64,000 nucleotides of DNA. Origin: Pseudoalteromonas rubra (lineage in GTDB: Bacteria > Pseudomonadota > Gammaproteobacteria > Enterobacterales > Alteromonadaceae). The DNA lies in the NCBI RefSeq assembly GCF_005887115.1, contig NZ_PNCJ01000005.1, positions 372,001 through 436,000 on the forward strand, written 5' to 3'. Below the pieces are notes generated by a model. The model ran no database searches. It worked only from the letters and a program-made list of their open reading frames with translations, and was not told the DNA's origin. The translations under genes and the position numbers were made by a program. Numbering within the stretch: the first letter of the stretch is position 1; every line of letters starts with the position of its first letter. Shown here piece after piece: positions 1-11,297 of the stretch.

Positions 1-42
1 ATGTTTGGTGACTTACAACATAGGTTATTAAGGAGAACGCAC

Positions 43-774
43 ATGTGGCATAAACTTACTTACGCACTGGCCCTTTCGGGTTTGCTTGCTGCCGCTCCAG
101 CTGCGAAAGCCGGGCTGGAGGAAGGCATAGCGGCGGCGAATGCCGGGCAATTTGATGTTGCACTCAAAGAGTTCAGATACCTGGCTGATATGGGGTTTGC
201 GCCTGGCATATACGAGTTAGCTAAAATGCATGAAGGCGGATACGGGGTGCCAAGAAACCCCCGAAAAGCCGCTGAACTTATGCAACAAGCTGTAAAACTT
301 GGCAGTGCCGATGCCATGTTTTCACTGGCTGTAATGTACGACCAGGGCCAGGGCGTTAAACTTGATAAACAAAAAGCGGTTGATTTGTTTAATGCCGCGG
401 CCAGAAAGAATATGCCCGCGGCACAGTTTAATCTTGGCGTCATGCACGCCAATGGAGATGGGGTGACCCAGGACTACAACGAGGCTAAATTCTGGTACGA
501 ACGAGCGGCGGCGAACAACTATACTCTGGCGATGTTTAATCTTGCCCTTCTCTACTATCAGGGCCTTGGCGGCGAGAAAAACATACAACGCTCATATATT
601 TGGAACACTCTGGCAGAATACAACGGTTACCGCCCGGCCGCAACGAGTCGCAGACTTGACGAAAAAAGCATGTCACGCTCACAACGCGAAGATGCTCAGG
701 AAATCGCCGACAGTATTTATCATAAAATTCAGGCCGGAACCTATATTGCAGGTTCGCAAATCACCGAGGATTGA
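43..774 (+). CDS. Sel1-repeat secreted/periplasmic protein
   Basis: 243-residue protein with an N-terminal signal peptide (hydrophobic run LTYALALSGLLAAAP, Ala-rich cleavage region near residue 23), then about four to five Sel1-like helical repeats (residues about 25-190) with the usual A...G...YxxG.GV pattern, for example YDQGQGV and HANGDGV. Sel1 repeats act as protein-binding scaffolds; the partner cannot be told from the sequence. The reading frame is open from base 1, but the ATG at 43 is preceded by AGGAG at 31-35 and directly starts a signal peptide, so I chose it. It is followed by a strong bidirectional terminator shared with the convergent transporter gene. Confidence 0.85.
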   Translation: MWHKLTYALALSGLLAAAPAAKAGLEEGIAAANAGQFDVALKEFRYLADMGFAPGIYELAKMHEGGYGVPRNPRKAAELMQQAVKLGSADAMFSLAVMYDQGQGVKLDKQKAVDLFNAAARKNMPAAQFNLGVMHANGDGVTQDYNEAKFWYERAAANNYTLAMFNLALLYYQGLGGEKNIQRSYIWNTLAEYNGYRPAATSRRLDEKSMSRSQREDAQEIADSIYHKIQAGTYIAGSQITED

Positions 775-797
775 ACATCCATTATCTAATCCCGCCA

Positions 798-830
798 AAA
801 AATAAGCCGCAATAGAGCGGCTTATTTTTT
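798..830. terminator. Bidirectional Rho-independent terminator
   Basis: Perfect 10-bp stem AATAAGCCGC / GCGGCTTATT (801-810 and 817-826) with a 6-nt loop, A-run before and T-run after. It sits between the stops of the convergent Sel1 and transporter genes and can serve both. Confidence 0.85.
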
Positions 831-854
831 ATGACCTCTGTTCTTTGAGGTTAC

Positions 855-2306
855 TTAGTAGCCGAATACTCTGCTGCCCACCACCATAGTAAGCGTTGTG
901 ATGACCACAATCGCGAACAGGTTCATAACAAACCCTGCCTTGATCATATCGCGAATTTTGATCTCCCCCGAGCCAAACACAATGGCATTGGGTGGTGTTG
1001 CCACTGGCATCATAAACGCGCAGCTGGCAGCCATCGCAGCAGGAATCACCCAAATTAGTGGAGTACCAGCAACTTGCTCAGCAACAGGACCAAGCAGAGG
1101 TAAAAAGCCTGCCGCCGTCGCCGTATTGCTGGTTAGTTCAGTTAAAAAGGTGATCAGAGCAGCAACCGCCAGCACACCAAGGATTAGAGGAATAGCACTT
1201 GCACCCGCCAACATATTGGCAATATATTCCGCCAGTCCGGAGCCTTTGATTTGGGACGCCAGCGTTAATCCACCACCAAATAGCAGTAATATTCCCCAAG
1301 GAACCTGTTGTGCCGCCTGCCAGTCCATCAAACGCGTGTCGCTGCCGCCTTTTGCTGGCAGCACAAATAACAGTAACGCAGCTGCCATCGCAATACCGGT
1401 ATCCGTGATATCCAGGCCCGTCAAACTGGTCAGATAAGGTCGAGTGATCCAGCTTAGCGCAGCAAAGATAAACACAAAGAGTACGTTTTTCTCCGCCAGA
1501 CTCATACGACCCAGTTCACCCAATTGCTTTGTAAATATCTGAGTCAGGTCGGTATCCTTGTTGCTCTTTTGGACTTTGAATGCAAAACGAGTTAGCCACA
1601 ACCAGCAAAGCACAATCATTCCAAATGTGAAAGGTACCGCCATAATCATCCACTGCGCGAAGCCAATCTTAATCTGATAGTTTTCCCACAGGTAAGCAAC
1701 CATGAGCGCATTAGGCGCCGTGCCTATTATCGTACCTACGCCTCCCAGGCTCGCGCTATAGGCAATGGCCAGCAACAGAGCAATACCATAATTATTGTCC
1801 TGAGACTGATTGTCTTTTAAAACATGTATAACAGATAGTGCAATGGGCAACATCATAAGCGTGGTGGCTGTGTTGTTGATCCACATAGATAAAAAGCCAC
1901 TCACCAACATCATCGCCAGGATTTGCATTTTGGGATCATTACCACTTCGCAACATAGTATGCAGCGCGATTCGTTTATGTAACTGCCACCTTTCCATGGC
2001 AATCGAAATCAAAAAGCCGCCAAGAAATAAGAATATAAGGGGGTGTGCATACAAACTAGAAGCAGACTTGATGTCATTAATACCCGCCAACGGCACTACG
2101 AGTAGTGGTACCAGAGACGTAGCTGGAATAGGCACAACTTCGCTCACCCACCATATTCCCAACCAAACAGCTAGTCCGGCTGTGCGCCATGCTTCGACAC
2201 TCATCCCCTCGGGCGGGGCGGTAAAACAGGTCAGCAACATAAAAGCAGGACCGAGCAGCAAACACAGCCGATCGGTCCAGAGTTTTGATTTTTTTAAATT
2301 ATCCAT
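855..2306 (-). CDS. DASS-family (SLC13) sodium/carboxylate symporter
   Basis: 483-residue inner-membrane protein with many hydrophobic segments, of normal length for divalent anion:sodium symporters (the VcINDY/CitT group). It carries both hairpin substrate-binding motifs of the family: NNTAT at residues 144-148 (the first motif here is NNT rather than SNT) and SNTAT near residue 391. The usual substrates are C4-dicarboxylates or related acids driven by sodium; the exact substrate cannot be read from sequence. Its ATG follows a minus-strand AT-rich leader, and the gene lies 78 bp downstream of the M28 peptidase gene on the same strand. No clear terminator separates them, so partial co-transcription is possible. 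Confidence 0.88.
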   Translation of the reverse strand: MDNLKKSKLWTDRLCLLLGPAFMLLTCFTAPPEGMSVEAWRTAGLAVWLGIWWVSEVVPIPATSLVPLLVVPLAGINDIKSASSLYAHPLIFLFLGGFLISIAMERWQLHKRIALHTMLRSGNDPKMQILAMMLVSGFLSMWINNTATTLMMLPIALSVIHVLKDNQSQDNNYGIALLLAIAYSASLGGVGTIIGTAPNALMVAYLWENYQIKIGFAQWMIMAVPFTFGMIVLCWLWLTRFAFKVQKSNKDTDLTQIFTKQLGELGRMSLAEKNVLFVFIFAALSWITRPYLTSLTGLDITDTGIAMAAALLLFVLPAKGGSDTRLMDWQAAQQVPWGILLLFGGGLTLASQIKGSGLAEYIANMLAGASAIPLILGVLAVAALITFLTELTSNTATAAGFLPLLGPVAEQVAGTPLIWVIPAAMAASCAFMMPVATPPNAIVFGSGEIKIRDMIKAGFVMNLFAIVVITTLTMVVGSRVFGY

Positions 2307-2384
2307 TCTTTATATTTTTTACCTGGATTTAACACTCGGTGTCTATTATGCCAGTAAAATAAGTACAGAGTATGGAAAATCGCT

Positions 2385-4256
2385 TTATTGTGCCGATATC
2401 GACAACGTCATGCCGCTGGCACTTTGGTAACCCCTTATCCCGATGTTCCAGGTACCTGTATTTGGCGCACTAAACGTACAGGTTTCTGAGTTACCGTTTT
2501 TGTAGGGTCGACAATCATAGCTATTGTCACCCACCTGTGTGCCGAATTTAACATATAGATCGCCATCTCCCACCCCACCGGACAAGGTCACGGTTAGAGT
2601 CTGATATCCATTTCCCAATTGCTGCGTAAAGTTGATCCACTGGCCTTGTCCAACTGACAAATTACTCTCTGTCCGATTGACAGGTATCGGCGTACTGCCC
2701 CCTTGCTGATATTCTCCAACAAGCGTGACATTCTGTATTTCGTTCCAGGCTTCCACCATCACATAATAGGTGCCTTCGGCCGCTGAACTCATGCTGCAAG
2801 TTTCATTACTGCTGGAAGTTGTGCTCTTGCAGTCATAGCTTTGCAGTGTTGGCCTTGAACCATATTTCACGTAGAGGTCAGCGTCGCCGGAACCTCCTGA
2901 AGTTTTAAACACCAGGTTACTGCTGCCAGCTGGCACCTGAAGTGAAAAGTCGTGCTGAGACTTAGCGGTGCCACTGATGCCTGTTTTTGGCACACCATTT
3001 TGTAGTTTACCTGGATCCGGGGGCGGTAAATCTCCGGCATTCTTACCCATTTCAGCCAAATAGGCCACGGCCAGTTTAGCAAACTTGCTCGCATGAGTGG
3101 CGTCAAAAGCCGTATCATTGATAGTGTGTATCTTGCGGTTTATCTCTGACATACGTGACTCAAATGGCATTGAAGCTGCAAACCCTTGCGCAAACCAAGA
3201 CGCATGATCTGAACATCCATACCCACACTGGTCGTAGCCGTAGCTTAAGGTCGGTAAATATGCGTCAAGCAATTGCGCCAGAAACTGATTCTGACCGCTG
3301 TTGGTATAGTCCGTCATCATGACGATGTCCTGACTGCTACCATTATTACCGGTCATATCAAACTGCACCATGCCAACCACATTTTTTCCCTGAGACTTAT
3401 AGTCCTGTGCAATTGCTTTGGAGCCCCTTAAGCCTACTTCTTCCGCTGCAAAGCCCATGATTTGGATAGTCCTTTGGGGCTTATAGCCAGAAGCGACAAG
3501 CGCTTTAAGTGCCTCAGTCAACACTGCTATACCAGATGCATTATCGTCGGCGCCCGGTGCTCGACCTGCCGAAGGGCTGGACTGATTGATAGAGTCTAGG
3601 TGACCACCAATGATCACAATTTCGTTTGCATTTTCAGCACCACTAATCGTTGCCACGACAGATGACTGTGACCAGCTATGCGTATAATACTCAACATTAA
3701 TGTCACTGCGTGATTGAGCAATTGTCTGCCAGTTCTGCTTTATCCATTGCGCAGCATCGACGCCCGTTTGCTGGGTGTAATAGCGATTGTGAAACGAAGT
3801 CAGATTGGTGACTGTGCTGTCCAAACTCGACGTGCTCACCTCAGCTATCATGGCATTTACCATCGTCGGATTGTCAATCGTATAGGCCTGCAATGGCTGG
3901 CTGTTGAGCGCACCTTGCAGGTCGGCAAGATACTGCTGGGCTTCATATTTGGAGGCGTGCGCTACAAACCCGCCACAACGATGGTAGTTTTCATGCATAA
4001 AATGACTCAGCTCGCCGTGCTCAATCTCATTAAGCTGGGCAATACTGATCCCAGGTACGGAACTGGCCTCAGCCTCGATATGCCTGCCTGTCAGCAGGTT
4101 TTGCAATTGATAATGCTGCCCTGCCATCGTGTCTATGGTTATCCAGGGTTTATCAGCTTCAGACGACGTATTTGCAAACACCGCGCTCTGAGTGAAAAGT
4201 GTAAAGTTCACAGCCAACATAAGGCTCAGGATACGAACGGATCGTTGAGTTGTCAT
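2385..4256 (-). CDS. Secreted M28 zinc aminopeptidase with two PPC domains
   Basis: 623-residue exoenzyme resembling the Vibrio proteolyticus leucine aminopeptidase. Signal peptide at residues 1-28, propeptide-like region to about 140, then the M28 catalytic domain (about 150-405). The five dinuclear zinc ligands can be placed: H219 (GGHLD), D237 (GADDNAS), E273 with neighbouring catalytic E272 (AAEEVG), D300 (QFDMTG) and H377 (KIHT). The C-x3-C pair C344/C348 matches the disulfide of the Vibrio enzyme. Two bacterial pre-peptidase C-terminal (PPC) beta-sandwich domains follow (about 425-515 and 535-620), usually removed during maturation or used for substrate adhesion. It releases N-terminal amino acids outside the cell and probably works with the neighbouring M4 protease. 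Confidence 0.93.
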   Translation of the reverse strand: MTTQRSVRILSLMLAVNFTLFTQSAVFANTSSEADKPWITIDTMAGQHYQLQNLLTGRHIEAEASSVPGISIAQLNEIEHGELSHFMHENYHRCGGFVAHASKYEAQQYLADLQGALNSQPLQAYTIDNPTMVNAMIAEVSTSSLDSTVTNLTSFHNRYYTQQTGVDAAQWIKQNWQTIAQSRSDINVEYYTHSWSQSSVVATISGAENANEIVIIGGHLDSINQSSPSAGRAPGADDNASGIAVLTEALKALVASGYKPQRTIQIMGFAAEEVGLRGSKAIAQDYKSQGKNVVGMVQFDMTGNNGSSQDIVMMTDYTNSGQNQFLAQLLDAYLPTLSYGYDQCGYGCSDHASWFAQGFAASMPFESRMSEINRKIHTINDTAFDATHASKFAKLAVAYLAEMGKNAGDLPPPDPGKLQNGVPKTGISGTAKSQHDFSLQVPAGSSNLVFKTSGGSGDADLYVKYGSRPTLQSYDCKSTTSSSNETCSMSSAAEGTYYVMVEAWNEIQNVTLVGEYQQGGSTPIPVNRTESNLSVGQGQWINFTQQLGNGYQTLTVTLSGGVGDGDLYVKFGTQVGDNSYDCRPYKNGNSETCTFSAPNTGTWNIGIRGYQSASGMTLSISAQ

Positions 4257-4291
4257 CGCAACACCTCTATGTGATTTAGATAAATGAGCAT

Positions 4292-4316
4292 CAAAAAAGG
4301 GAGCGACATGCTCCCC
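4292..4316 (-). terminator. Rho-independent terminator of the M4 protease gene
   Basis: 6-bp stem GGGAGC / GCTCCC (4299-4304, 4310-4315) with a GACAT loop; on the minus strand the stem is followed by six Ts. It lies between the stop of the M4 gene and the start of the M28 gene, so the two proteases are probably separate units with some read-through. Confidence 0.75.
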
Positions 4317-4326
4317 TATTTAGCGG

Positions 4327-6516
<2,190 letters not shown>

Positions 6517-6660
6517 TTAATTTGCTCCATGATTACTTGTTGTTTTGTTTAGCGAACGGTCTTTTTACGACCAAATCGCCAAGCACCCATTAACGAGTGC
6601 GCAACATGAAGACTAGTTAGAAAGCTACAAAAATAAACTTCTATTAACTTTTGATTGTTT

Positions 6661-6692
6661 TAATGTTTACAAACCCATATCGATAAACATTA
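6661..6692. promoter_or_regulatory. Inverted repeat upstream of the M4 protease
   Basis: Perfect 9-bp arms TAATGTTTA (6661-6669) and TAAACATTA (6684-6692), 14 bp apart, centred about 160 bp upstream of the protease start. The spacing fits a dimeric regulator site. The rest of the 352-bp gap 6517-6868 is AT-rich with no gene visible; it should hold the protease promoter. Confidence 0.4.
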
Positions 6693-6868
6693 GCTTTATT
6701 TACATCTGGTTAGATGACAAACTCGACTACTCTGTGGCTCCCTTCAAGCAATATATGTAAGGATTATGTTACACATGAAGTAATATTAAATTCTACAGTG
6801 TTCGATTACAATTTGAAAAACCACAAATGATACATTATAACAAAACAGGTTTTTAGTGTTAACTGCCA

Positions 6869-7372
6869 CTAGTCTGTACTTTGTTTACATACACGGCTGG
6901 CTGAGATTGATTCAGCGATCAGAGACCAGCTGAGGGACGTTTCCTTAAGTGCCAACAGGTTTCCTGGGTTAGTTAAGAAACATAATTGTCTTTCATTCTC
7001 CTTTGAACGCAGGAGGAGCTCAACGGTTGCAAACGCAAAATCATCATTGCCCCGCTGCGCTTTGAAATCTAGGGAAAGTAGTTTTACCAATTCGGCTTCT
7101 GGGTATAGCTCAGCAATGACAGCTGCGACTTCTTTTTTCCCTTGCGCCTGCGAATCTTTCAGTGCAGACCCAATCTCTTTTGCTATACCCTCGTCTATTG
7201 CGAACCCAACTGCGATACCAACCGGTCCCATCGCCCCAACTAACATTGGGCCGGCGGCAGCCCCCCTGCCCTGATAGGTAACGCCAGTCAAATGGTTATT
7301 TACCACGGGGACCTGAGGCACAGATGAGCAAGCAGTCAGAACAACTAACAGTACAAAGAAAAAAGGTTTCAT
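6869..7372 (-). CDS. Small lipoprotein of unknown function
   Basis: 167 residues from the chosen ATG at 7372. This start gives a lipoprotein signal directly (hydrophobic FFFVLLVV and lipobox LTAC, acylated Cys about residue 15). The frame is open upstream to 7423 with another ATG, and no start has a strong ribosome site, so the start is uncertain. After the lipobox comes a glycine/alanine-rich segment (GAMGPVGIAVG), which could insert in a membrane, then a helical and mixed region with two cysteines near the C-terminus. I do not recognise the family. It stands alone between the M4 protease promoter region and a TonB receptor gene. Confidence 0.65.
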   Translation of the reverse strand: MKPFFFVLLVVLTACSSVPQVPVVNNHLTGVTYQGRGAAAGPMLVGAMGPVGIAVGFAIDEGIAKEIGSALKDSQAQGKKEVAAVIAELYPEAELVKLLSLDFKAQRGNDDFAFATVELLLRSKENERQLCFLTNPGNLLALKETSLSWSLIAESISASRVCKQSTD

Positions 7373-7540
7373 TTTAAATACAAAAAATAGAAAATTGGGT
7401 GTATTCATTATAAGAACTATCATAGATGCTGCATAGGCCAGCAGAAGTAGAAGTTTCCTTCAAAGACTGACATCTAATGACAAAAAACTGTACATGCCTT
7501 CCCGAGTTCAGTGGCTGTTAGTGAGGTCCGCCTCAACACC

Positions 7541-9538
7541 TTAAAATGAGTGAGTATATTGTAACATCAGCTGCTTTCCCTGCTGAGGGACACGGCCATC
7601 GAACACTCTGGGGTCGAATGCGTTGGTCTTTTCATCAAAGAGGTTTTGCGCTTTGAGTCTGAGTTGCTTATTCGATGCGATATGCCAGGTAAGTGTTCCT
7701 CCAATCAGCCAATGTGCTTTTTGCTCATAGTGCTGAAAATCTGGGTCATCCGGAATTAAGACGGGGAAAACTTTAACCTGAGCTCGCCAGACGCCATTGA
7801 GACCCACCTGAAAATGGCCAAACTGATGATTAAGTTGCCAGGAACCAAACCGCTTATAACTAGCGCTAAACGGATCATCAAAATGCTGGGTATAGTTAAA
7901 TTTGAACCAGCTAGATTCGCTGAGTTCAAAGGAGGCACTGGCTTCAAGCCCCTGCATTGTCGTAGAGTAAGAGTTGCTGAAAGTAAAACGGCTTTGTACC
8001 GCATCGACGGGTTCAAGGCTGATAAAATCATCCAGTTGGTTCTCAAACAACACTAAATCTACTTGCCAGCGTGCGTGTTCCATATGCCAGACCAGCTCCG
8101 TGGTTTTAATGTTTTCCGACTTGAGTTGCGGGTTCCCTCGGGTAATGTCGTCATTTGAGTTCAACTCATTACTAACCGGTATACGAAAAGACTCACCATA
8201 TTGGATTTTTAACACATGATGTGGATTAACCTGGTAAACCATTGCAAAACGTGGTGATAGCTTGTTGTCTATATCTATAAACTCATCAAATCTTAAGCCC
8301 GTGAATACAGTAAGCTGCTCATTCAATTGATATCTCAATTGTAGGTAGGCAGCATAAGAGTCAAAGTCCTGCTTCAGACTGTCAAATGCCGCAAACTCAT
8401 TCAGAGGCTGAATGCCGCCCAGGTAAAAGTCATCTTCTAAAATAATTTGTCCGCTGTCTGAGTCATAATGTGAGGTATATGTACCCGCCTCTGATTGCTC
8501 TTCCAGTGAATATTCCAGTCCCCAATGTACCATCACATCTTTACTATGTTGGTAGGCCAAATCCCAGTTTAACGTTAAATCTTCAGACTGCCATTTGGGT
8601 CCATTAAAGAAGTCCTGTTGCAAGCCTAGCTCTTCTGCTGTGGCAATAAGACCAGCACTATCAATATCATGTTGAATGAAGCTTAGTGTGAGATCACTCT
8701 CTAAGGCGTCTGTTAACGAGGTCTGATGAGAGAGCTTTGCACCCAGATTACGACTGGTATGAAAATTTTCCTCACTGTAACTGGCCAGATTCATAAACTC
8801 ATCCAGCCTTGTCCTGGTCAGGTGAAGTGATGCACTGAACTCACCCCACCTTGCACCCAGCTCTACAAACACATTTGACTGAGGGTCACGCGCCTGCTGA
8901 GTATCATAGGTTTCACCTGCTGTTTCATAAGCACTTACATTAGCATAAAATGCCTGTTTAGTACCGTGGCCGTTACTGTAGCTCAGTGAAGCTTGTTTGC
9001 TCTGGTGTAAGCCAATGCCAAACTGGATTTGACGGTCTGACTTACGCGTCACAATGTTCATGACACCTAAAAAGGCGTTACTGCCATAAAGTGCCGAGCC
9101 GGGACCGCGAATAAACTCGACTTTCTCAACGACTTCTACCGGTATAAAAGGCGCATAAACTGACGCCTTACCAAAAGAGGCATCATTCAGGCGCTGGCCG
9201 TTTAACATTACCAGAATATTGCCGTTATCCAGAAACACGCCCCTTGCATGCTCTTTTGGCACACTGCCAACCCAGTCACCCCGAGTAGACTGGAAACCCG
9301 GAACGAAGTTCATTAACTCGTAAACGTTGCGAATGCCTAGCAAAGAAATCTGTTGCTGGGAAAACAGCGTAACACTGGAAGGCACAGATTGTGCTGTCTC
9401 AGAAGTTTTACTGGCTAGCTCCACAGTTACATCCATCAACTCCTCAAACGTCAGCTCAAATAAAGCTTCCTCGCGAGCAAAAAGCGGAAAACTGAGCAAA
9501 GCTATACTCAAAGGTAACAGAATCTTTTTCATATTCAT
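7541..9538 (-). CDS. TonB-dependent outer-membrane receptor
   Basis: 665 residues from the ATG at 9538, which follows GAGCG and opens a signal peptide (KKILLPLSIALLSFPLFA). The plug domain is at about 45-180 (LFSQQQISLLGIRNVYELMNFVPGF, then VEFIRGPGSALYGSNAFLGVMNIVT, a typical plug ending); a 22-strand barrel follows, ending in the aromatic terminal residue F. The plug style resembles siderophore or vitamin receptors more than oligosaccharide receptors, but the ligand cannot be told. No transport or enzyme partner is adjacent. Eight further codons upstream are open but would place extra charged residues before the signal peptide. Confidence 0.88.
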   Translation of the reverse strand: MNMKKILLPLSIALLSFPLFAREEALFELTFEELMDVTVELASKTSETAQSVPSSVTLFSQQQISLLGIRNVYELMNFVPGFQSTRGDWVGSVPKEHARGVFLDNGNILVMLNGQRLNDASFGKASVYAPFIPVEVVEKVEFIRGPGSALYGSNAFLGVMNIVTRKSDRQIQFGIGLHQSKQASLSYSNGHGTKQAFYANVSAYETAGETYDTQQARDPQSNVFVELGARWGEFSASLHLTRTRLDEFMNLASYSEENFHTSRNLGAKLSHQTSLTDALESDLTLSFIQHDIDSAGLIATAEELGLQQDFFNGPKWQSEDLTLNWDLAYQHSKDVMVHWGLEYSLEEQSEAGTYTSHYDSDSGQIILEDDFYLGGIQPLNEFAAFDSLKQDFDSYAAYLQLRYQLNEQLTVFTGLRFDEFIDIDNKLSPRFAMVYQVNPHHVLKIQYGESFRIPVSNELNSNDDITRGNPQLKSENIKTTELVWHMEHARWQVDLVLFENQLDDFISLEPVDAVQSRFTFSNSYSTTMQGLEASASFELSESSWFKFNYTQHFDDPFSASYKRFGSWQLNHQFGHFQVGLNGVWRAQVKVFPVLIPDDPDFQHYEQKAHWLIGGTLTWHIASNKQLRLKAQNLFDEKTNAFDPRVFDGRVPQQGKQLMLQYTHSF

Positions 9539-9770
9539 TCGCTCAACGACGCATTCACACATAAACAGTTGCCATGTAACACAAAAATCAAATATTGATT
9601 TTGTATCTCAATTTTAATATTACGCAGACAGGAACAGTTCGCAAGTTTTTTGTGATTTTTTAGTAGGTTATTGAAACAGGTTAGTAAAAAAGCGCGAGGA
9701 AGGATAGCTAAATATGAATATTTATTGCATATTTAACAAATATTAGAGTAGCTTATTTTACGAGGGGAGA

Positions 9771-9798
9771 AAGCAGTACACACTTAGCTGCACTGCTT
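9771..9798 (-). terminator. Weak terminator-like hairpin
   Basis: 7-bp arms AAGCAGT (9771-9777) and ACTGCTT (9792-9798) just past the stop of the small membrane protein on the minus strand. It lacks a clear T-run, so its role in termination is tentative. Confidence 0.3.
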
Positions 9799-9808
9799 CT
9801 GACTGGAT

Positions 9809-10081
9809 TTAGGCAACCGCCAGCCTGCGTTTCTTAAAGTACTTGTACAAACCGATTAAAGATGCCGCGATCCAGAATAACTCAATCACAAAACTTGCTA
9901 AGTTGAAATTATAGCAAAGACTGATAAGCAGCAAAATGGCACCACTGAGGTTCATCATATTGTACTTAATGCCATCGGGACGCACTTTGTCCAACTGCAG
10001 CAAAAAGAACGCACCAACTACCAAGAAAGTGCCCGTCATACCAATGATATCAAACAATATATCTATCATGTTTTTGTCCAT
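9809..10081 (-). CDS. Small integral membrane protein (CBU_0592-like)
   Basis: 90 residues from the ATG at 10081, with three predicted membrane helices (about 8-24, 39-56 and 60-78) and a basic tail (KYFKKRRLAVA). The pattern, with a KVRPDGIKYNMMNL loop between helices 1 and 2, matches the CBU_0592-like domain family, whose function is unknown. The frame extends upstream to 10165, but that extension is charged and non-helical, so I took the internal start; ATG at 10069 is an alternative. It is on the same strand as the DUF1761 gene 210 bp upstream. Confidence 0.7.
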   Translation of the reverse strand: MDKNMIDILFDIIGMTGTFLVVGAFFLLQLDKVRPDGIKYNMMNLSGAILLLISLCYNFNLASFVIELFWIAASLIGLYKYFKKRRLAVA

Positions 10082-10291
10082 ATAAAATAGGCTCACCCAA
10101 ACACGCTGGCCCGGATCCATGGGTAGGGTGATTTTCAGTCTTTGAAACAGCACAAACCTTACCATGATAGGTGGTATGCAATCACGAGCACAGGATAAAT
10201 GTCCGTTTTTTTAATTAGCAAATAAAGGAATTTAAACGCAGGGTCATGTCCAGTGATGATACTTTTCCAAGCATTCAATTAAGAAAAGCCA

Positions 10292-10696
10292 TTAACTTAG
10301 TATACCAAGCACAAAACCAATCAAGCAGAATTGAGCAGTGTGGTACCCCGCATTAATTAAAAACAGTTTAAGGGGACGTTGTTCGAACAAGTAACTTGTG
10401 CCAAGTGTACTGGCAACAAAACACACTCCCACGGCCAAACCCAGTAGCACACCATCCAGAATCGCAGGGCTTTTACCCAAAAGTGCCGCCATCAGGAATG
10501 CAGCCAGAATAGATAAAAACATCGCGCCGCTGAATATCAGTTTGTGGTCCGCATTTTGAATATCTAGATCCGTCAACCCTGCCCCTTCCAGCCAGGACTT
10601 ATGAAACAACAGCGGTGAGTACCATATACCTCCCAACGCAAAAGAGGAGACCGCCGCAATGACTACGGCAACCACATCTACATCAAATACAGTCAC
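10292..10696 (-). CDS. DUF1761 membrane protein
   Basis: 134 residues, four hydrophobic helices. The start of helix 1 carries the GGIWYSPLLF motif characteristic of DUF1761 proteins, followed by a short soluble loop (residues 33-52). The function of the family is not established. It lies alone downstream of the RegA-like regulator gene, on the same strand, separated from it by about 75 bp without an obvious terminator. Confidence 0.8.
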   Translation of the reverse strand: MTVFDVDVVAVVIAAVSSFALGGIWYSPLLFHKSWLEGAGLTDLDIQNADHKLIFSGAMFLSILAAFLMAALLGKSPAILDGVLLGLAVGVCFVASTLGTSYLFEQRPLKLFLINAGYHTAQFCLIGFVLGILS

Positions 10697-10772
10697 AGCA
10701 CTTACCTCGATTATTTCACTAATTTCAATTTAGTTAATAACCTTTAGAAGAGCAAACCGTACTATGCATGGA

Positions 10773-11294
10773 TTATTTAAGTACTGGGCGTTTCTGAAGT
10801 TTTCTTTGCAAAGTGCGTCGGTGCATGTTCAGTTGTCTGGCAGTTTCCGAAATATTACCTTCATTGGCCTTAAGCGTTTGTTGTATATGTTCCCACTCAA
10901 GTCGTTCAGGGGACATGGTGGTATCTGCAGTATCACCCAGCCGAACTTGTGTCCCCAATAAGGTTTTGGTTATTAACTGTGTATCCGCTGGCTTAGTCAG
11001 ATATTCATCGGCCCCGAGTTTAATCGCCTCAACCGCGGTCGCAATACTGGCAAAACCGGTCAAAAGTACAATTTTAGCACCAGGAACAATCCCCCGGATC
11101 AACGCGATGTGCTGAAGGCCAGAACTGGCTGTCAGCTTCATATCCAGCAGGACATAGTCAGGTATAAAAGTCTGACACTGCTGTGCAATATTTGCCTCGT
11201 CATGTACACATTGACAGTTAAATCCGAGTTTGGTCATTCTGCGTGATAAAGTGGCAGCGAAAGGGACATCGTCCTCAATAATTAGTAACTTCAT
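10773..11294 (-). CDS. RegA/ActR-type response regulator
   Basis: 173 residues. The receiver domain (1-118) has acidic residues D8/D9, phospho-acceptor D51 and K101. A C-terminal Fis-type helix-turn-helix (about 130-170, ISETARQLNMHRRTLQRKLQ) follows a short linker. This layout and size are those of RegA/PrrA/ActR, global redox regulators in proteobacteria. It begins 3 nt after the stop of the partner kinase gene, so the two are translationally coupled. The role in this organism is probably control of respiratory genes, by family analogy. Confidence 0.88.
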   Translation of the reverse strand: MKLLIIEDDVPFAATLSRRMTKLGFNCQCVHDEANIAQQCQTFIPDYVLLDMKLTASSGLQHIALIRGIVPGAKIVLLTGFASIATAVEAIKLGADEYLTKPADTQLITKTLLGTQVRLGDTADTTMSPERLEWEHIQQTLKANEGNISETARQLNMHRRTLQRKLQKRPVLK

Positions 11295-11297
11295 AAT

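Noticed and set aside
898..1437. 179-codon plus-strand frame over the transporter gene
   Set aside because: Antisense shadow of DASS motifs; composition follows from the opposite strand.
1810..2430. 206-codon plus-strand frame across transporter and gap
   Set aside because: Mostly antisense to the transporter N-terminus; no signal, domain or ribosome site.
7509..7536. Terminator after the TonB receptor at 7541
   Set aside because: Only a 5-bp TGAGG/CCTCA stem without a T-run; too weak to call.
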